Below are positions 61,493 through 64,000 of a DNA stretch of 64,000 bases, piece by piece. The DNA comes from DASRVA01 sp050732875 (GTDB lineage Bacteria; Gemmatimonadota; Gemmatimonadetes; JACCXV01; JAHWKZ01). Below the pieces are notes generated by a model. That model was not told the DNA's origin, ran no database searches, and worked only from the letters and a program-made list of their open reading frames with translations. Each line of letters starts with the position of its first letter. Position 1 is the stretch's first letter. The DNA lies in contig JBOHRQ010000002.1 of NCBI GenBank assembly GCA_050732875.1, positions 36,314 through 100,313 on the forward strand. The letters are read 5' to 3'. The translations under genes and the position numbers were made by a program.

Positions 61493-62098
61493 TTAGAAGT
61501 GGATCCCCAGGCAGTCCTCGACGCGCACGTACCCGAAGCGCTCCCCGAGCGCCCGGTAGGTGAAGCCGTCCGACAGGTATCCGTGATCCCGCCAGCCGAC
61601 CTCGCGCATGGCCTCGGTCCGGACGAGGACCTGCAAGGTGTCGATCTGGCATATCCGAGGTTCGCCCCGCAGCAGAACCGGAGGTCGATCCATGAAGAAC
61701 GGAAGAGGTCCGAAATGGAGAATCGCGCAGATGGCGAACTGCTCTCCGTCCGAGGCCTTTTCCAGGGCGGAAATCATCTTTTCCAGGTAGTGGGGGAGCA
61801 TCACGTTGTCGTCATCGAGGAACACGATGAACTCTGTCGAATCGGCGGTCGCGAGGACCTCCTTGCGCACGCCGCCGCCAAAGTTCCCGTAGTGTTGAGT
61901 GGCAACGCGATACTCGAAGCGGGGATCCTTCTCGCGAGCCACCAGTTGCTCTACCTCCGGCTCGTGGATACCGTCCGAGCACACGACCTGCCGCCAGGCC
62001 GGCTCGGTCTGCGCGCGCACGCAGCCGATACAGCGAGCGAGAATCCCGGGATCTCGCCTGAAAGTGGGCGTCACAATGGTGACTCTGGGTTCCGACAT
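61493..62098 (-). CDS. Family 2 glycosyltransferase
   Basis: A 201-residue GT2-type sugar transferase (GT-A fold). RVTIVTPTFRRDPGILARCI is the nucleotide-binding start, and the metal-binding motif is FIVFLDDDNVMLPHYLEKMI. It is shorter than most GT2 enzymes, so it may be truncated or a compact form. The start at 62098 gives the typical N-terminus; two further ATGs lie just upstream. It is divergent from the second glycosyltransferase. The acceptor is unknown, but the adjacent rfbD points to rhamnose-containing surface polysaccharide. Confidence 0.8.
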   Translation of the reverse strand: MSEPRVTIVTPTFRRDPGILARCIGCVRAQTEPAWRQVVCSDGIHEPEVEQLVAREKDPRFEYRVATQHYGNFGGGVRKEVLATADSTEFIVFLDDDNVMLPHYLEKMISALEKASDGEQFAICAILHFGPLPFFMDRPPVLLRGEPRICQIDTLQVLVRTEAMREVGWRDHGYLSDGFTYRALGERFGYVRVEDCLGIHF

Positions 62099-62174
62099 CG
62101 CCATCATCCCGCAATGTTAGCCTGACCGGGTGGCCAGGGAGTGCAACGATAGCCGTGTGAGGGAGGATCCGGAA

Positions 62175-63146
62175 ATGGATCGGCCTCTGGTGAGCTGCAT
62201 CATTCCGGCCTTCAACGGCGCGGCCTTCCTCGGTCCCGCTCTCGACAGCATCCGCGGTCAAACCTACCCGACCCTGGAAATCATAGTCGTCGACGATGGC
62301 TCCAGCGACGGGACCGCCGACCTCGTTTCCAAGTACGGTCATGGCGTACGCTACGTGTGGCAAGAGAACGCCGGCCCCGCAGCCGCCTGCAACCACGGCA
62401 TGCGGCGGAGTCGCGGCCGATTCTTCGCCTTCCTGGAGCAGGACGACCTGTGGCATCCCAGGAAGGTGGAGCTCCAGATGCAGGCCCTCGAGGGGACACC
62501 GATCGACTATTGCGTCACCATGATCGAAAACTTCCTGGAGGATGCCCCAGCGGCTCACGAGACACGACTTCCAGCTACCCGAACCGGCCCGCTGCCCGGC
62601 TACGTCACCCAGACCCTCCTGGCGCCACGCTCGACCTTCCGGCGGGTGGGACCCTTCGATACGGAAAGGCGCTTCTCCCATGGAACAGAATGGTTTCTGA
62701 GGGCGCGGGCGCGAGGGCTGCGCGGCGAGCTCATCCATGAGGTCCTCGTCCGGCGTCGGATTCACGGCGCCAATGTGAGTCTCCGTCGGGCGGATGCCAG
62801 CCGCGACGAGTATCTGCACCTGCTCAAGCGATCCCTGGACGGCCGGAGTGATCCACACTCGGGCGCACCGACCGGGTCAGACGGCCGTTCGGGAAACCAT
62901 GCCGACGGTGGCCAGAACCTTGCAGCCCTTGAGGATAGGTGTCGTCACCAAGAGGCGGAGCACGTCCGCCCCAAGAGCCGGCGACCTATCTACAGCTGTG
63001 CACATGCGGTCAATCGTGTACCGGGCCGCGGTGCGGAAACGCTGGTTCAACCGGTTTCGGCGTCCCCCGTGAAGGGCACCGGTGTCCCAGGGCCCGGGGG
63101 CGCCCTCGCACATCGAGAGGCCAATCGTGGCGAGAGACGTCGTCGA
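62175..63146 (+). CDS. Family 2 glycosyltransferase, frame open into rfbD
   Basis: A GT2-type glycosyltransferase. LVSCIIPAFNGAAFLGPALD, YPTLEIIVVDDGSSDGT, NAGPAAACNHGMRRSRG and FFAFLEQDDLWHPRKVELQM are standard signatures, with the DXD-like Asp pair in EQDDL. The start ATG at 62175 has GAGGGAGG upstream. The catalytic domain ends near 62870; beyond it about 90 codons of low-complexity sequence carry no stop, and the frame enters rfbD at its ATG (63147). So either the two enzymes are fused or the GT gene has lost its stop. The end given here is the point where rfbD begins. Confidence 0.7.
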
Positions 63147-64000
63147 ATGAGGGTCCTGGTCACCGGAGCCCAGGGTCAGCTCGGCTCCGAGCTCGTGCGA
63201 CTCGCCCTCCAGCACGGCTGGCCGGCGATCCCGCTGGCCCGCCAGAACCTCGACATCGGGGACGCGGAGGGGGTGGAGCGGGCGATCCGGAAGGCACGCC
63301 CGAGCGCGGTCGTCAACGCGGCGGCCTTCACCCGCGTCGACGAGGCCGAGAGCCACCCGGAGGAGGCCCAGCGGGTCAACCGCGACGGTGCGCGCAACCT
63401 GGCCCGGGCGTGCAAAGAGGAGGGGATTCCGATCGTCCACTTCTCGACCGACTACGTCTTCGACGGCCGGGCAACCCGCCCGTACCTGCCCGACGATCCT
63501 CCCGCCCCGCTCGGCGTCTACGGGCGTTCCAAGCTGGAGGGCGATCTCGCCGTGCGCGAGACGACCGACCGGCATCTCATTCTGCGCACCGCCTGGGTCT
63601 TCGGAGTCCACGGGCACAACTTCGTCAAATCGATCCTCCGGCACGCCCGCGAGCGGGACGAGCTCAAGGTCGTAGACGATCAGCGAGGTTCGCCCACCGC
63701 CGCCCACGACCTCGCGGAAGCGGCGCTGACAGCGCTGGAGCACGTCCTCGCCCAGGGAACCGGTTGGGGCACGTACCATTTCGTCAACGCCGGCTCGACC
63801 ACCTGGCACGGGTTCGCCGAGCGGATCCTGGCCATCGCCTCGCGCCATGGGGCCGTCAAGGCGCGACGGGTCGTCCCGATCACGACGGAAGAGCTCGGTC
63901 TCCCGGCGCCCCGTCCCCGCTGGAGCGTGCTCGATACGACATCTTATGTCGAGACGTTCGGCCTTGCCCCGCGCCCCTGGGAGGATGCCCTCGAGAGCGT
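63147..64000 (+). CDS. rfbD: dTDP-4-dehydrorhamnose reductase, partial at window edge
   Basis: The RfbD/RmlD short-chain dehydrogenase that makes dTDP-L-rhamnose, 284 codons visible and nearly complete. The Rossmann glycine motif is MRVLVTGAQGQLGSELVRLA, then VVNAAAFTRVDEAE, the catalytic region HFSTDYVFDGRATRPYLPDD and YGRSKLEGDLAV with the Tyr-x3-Lys pair, and RTAWVFGVHGHNFVKSILR. It continues past the window end without a stop. It shares its frame with the upstream glycosyltransferase. dTDP-rhamnose is used for O-antigen and other surface glycans. Confidence 0.9.
   Translation, partial: MRVLVTGAQGQLGSELVRLALQHGWPAIPLARQNLDIGDAEGVERAIRKARPSAVVNAAAFTRVDEAESHPEEAQRVNRDGARNLARACKEEGIPIVHFSTDYVFDGRATRPYLPDDPPAPLGVYGRSKLEGDLAVRETTDRHLILRTAWVFGVHGHNFVKSILRHARERDELKVVDDQRGSPTAAHDLAEAALTALEHVLAQGTGWGTYHFVNAGSTTWHGFAERILAIASRHGAVKARRVVPITTEELGLPAPRPRWSVLDTTSYVETFGLAPRPWEDALES

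Noticed and set aside
62877..63848. Minus-strand frame opposite rfbD
   Set aside because: The plus strand encodes a complete RmlD motif set; the minus frame has none.

Overview
This 64 kb window is high-GC DNA, probably from an uncultivated Gram-negative bacterium. It encodes outer-membrane proteins (a DUF481 protein and a large predicted beta-barrel), several lipobox lipoproteins, periplasmic Spy/CpxP-like proteins and nucleotide-sugar/glycosyltransferase genes. Start sites usually carry AGGAGG-type ribosome binding sites, and two promoters have a consensus extended -10. The mix of a propeller sensor kinase, SARP/BTAD-type STAND regulator, Uma2 nucleases, many toxin-antitoxin pairs and class III cyclases fused to TPRs fits phyla such as Gemmatimonadota or Acidobacteriota. 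The phylum cannot be fixed from the sequence alone. No tRNA, rRNA, CRISPR array, transposase or replication origin was recognised.

Layout. 1-6.5 kb: an addB-addA recombination helicase-nuclease operon on the minus strand. 6.7-11.6 kb: a divergent pair, a lipoprotein (minus) and a zinc-ribbon/cyclase/ATPase/TPR protein (plus). 11.6-22.5 kb: a scattered minus-strand set related to acyclic-terpene/leucine degradation (enoyl-CoA hydratase, an AtuA C-terminal-like protein, an AtuA N-terminal-like protein, a carboxyltransferase), interleaved with two more adenylate cyclases, lipoproteins and a DUF4258/DUF2283 pair. 22.6-22.8 kb: a strong candidate for a new small RNA, with a consensus extended -10, one structured hairpin and two tandem intrinsic terminators. 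22.9-27.1 kb: an unrecognised protein, an NTF2-like protein, an SLC13/RCK transporter and a Crp-family regulator with an in-frame 18-bp tandem repeat.

27.3-46.3 kb is the most unusual region. A propeller-type sensor kinase, a NarL-type response regulator and a STAND-ATPase/SARP regulator are followed at once by about 11 kb of same-strand genes, nearly all for exported proteins. These include CARDB-like proteins, a 1243-residue Ig/TIG/beta-barrel protein, two paralogues sharing a GLNPQPEPPS motif, a coiled-coil protein and lipoproteins. A pair of 9-bp direct repeats spaced 11 bp, followed by a -10-like box, lies between the SARP gene and the first exported gene. I infer one signalling cascade controlling a cell-surface or secreted assembly.

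46.2-51.8 kb is a defence/toxin island: an ion channel, a VapBC-like pair, three Uma2-family nucleases, HigBA, a HEPN/nucleotidyltransferase pair, and a short graveyard of Uma2 and HigA fragments. 51.9-57.8 kb is a formate dehydrogenase operon whose catalytic subunit is a selenoprotein: an in-frame TGA is followed by a textbook bacterial SECIS hairpin. Two small membrane proteins sit between the alpha and beta subunits. 57.8-59.9 kb holds an ECF sigma/anti-sigma/periplasmic sensor operon. 59.9-61.4 kb encodes a DUF4143 ATPase with a 16-bp inverted repeat over its start. 61.5-64 kb contains two glycosyltransferases and rfbD; the second glycosyltransferase frame stays open into rfbD, which runs to the edge of the window.
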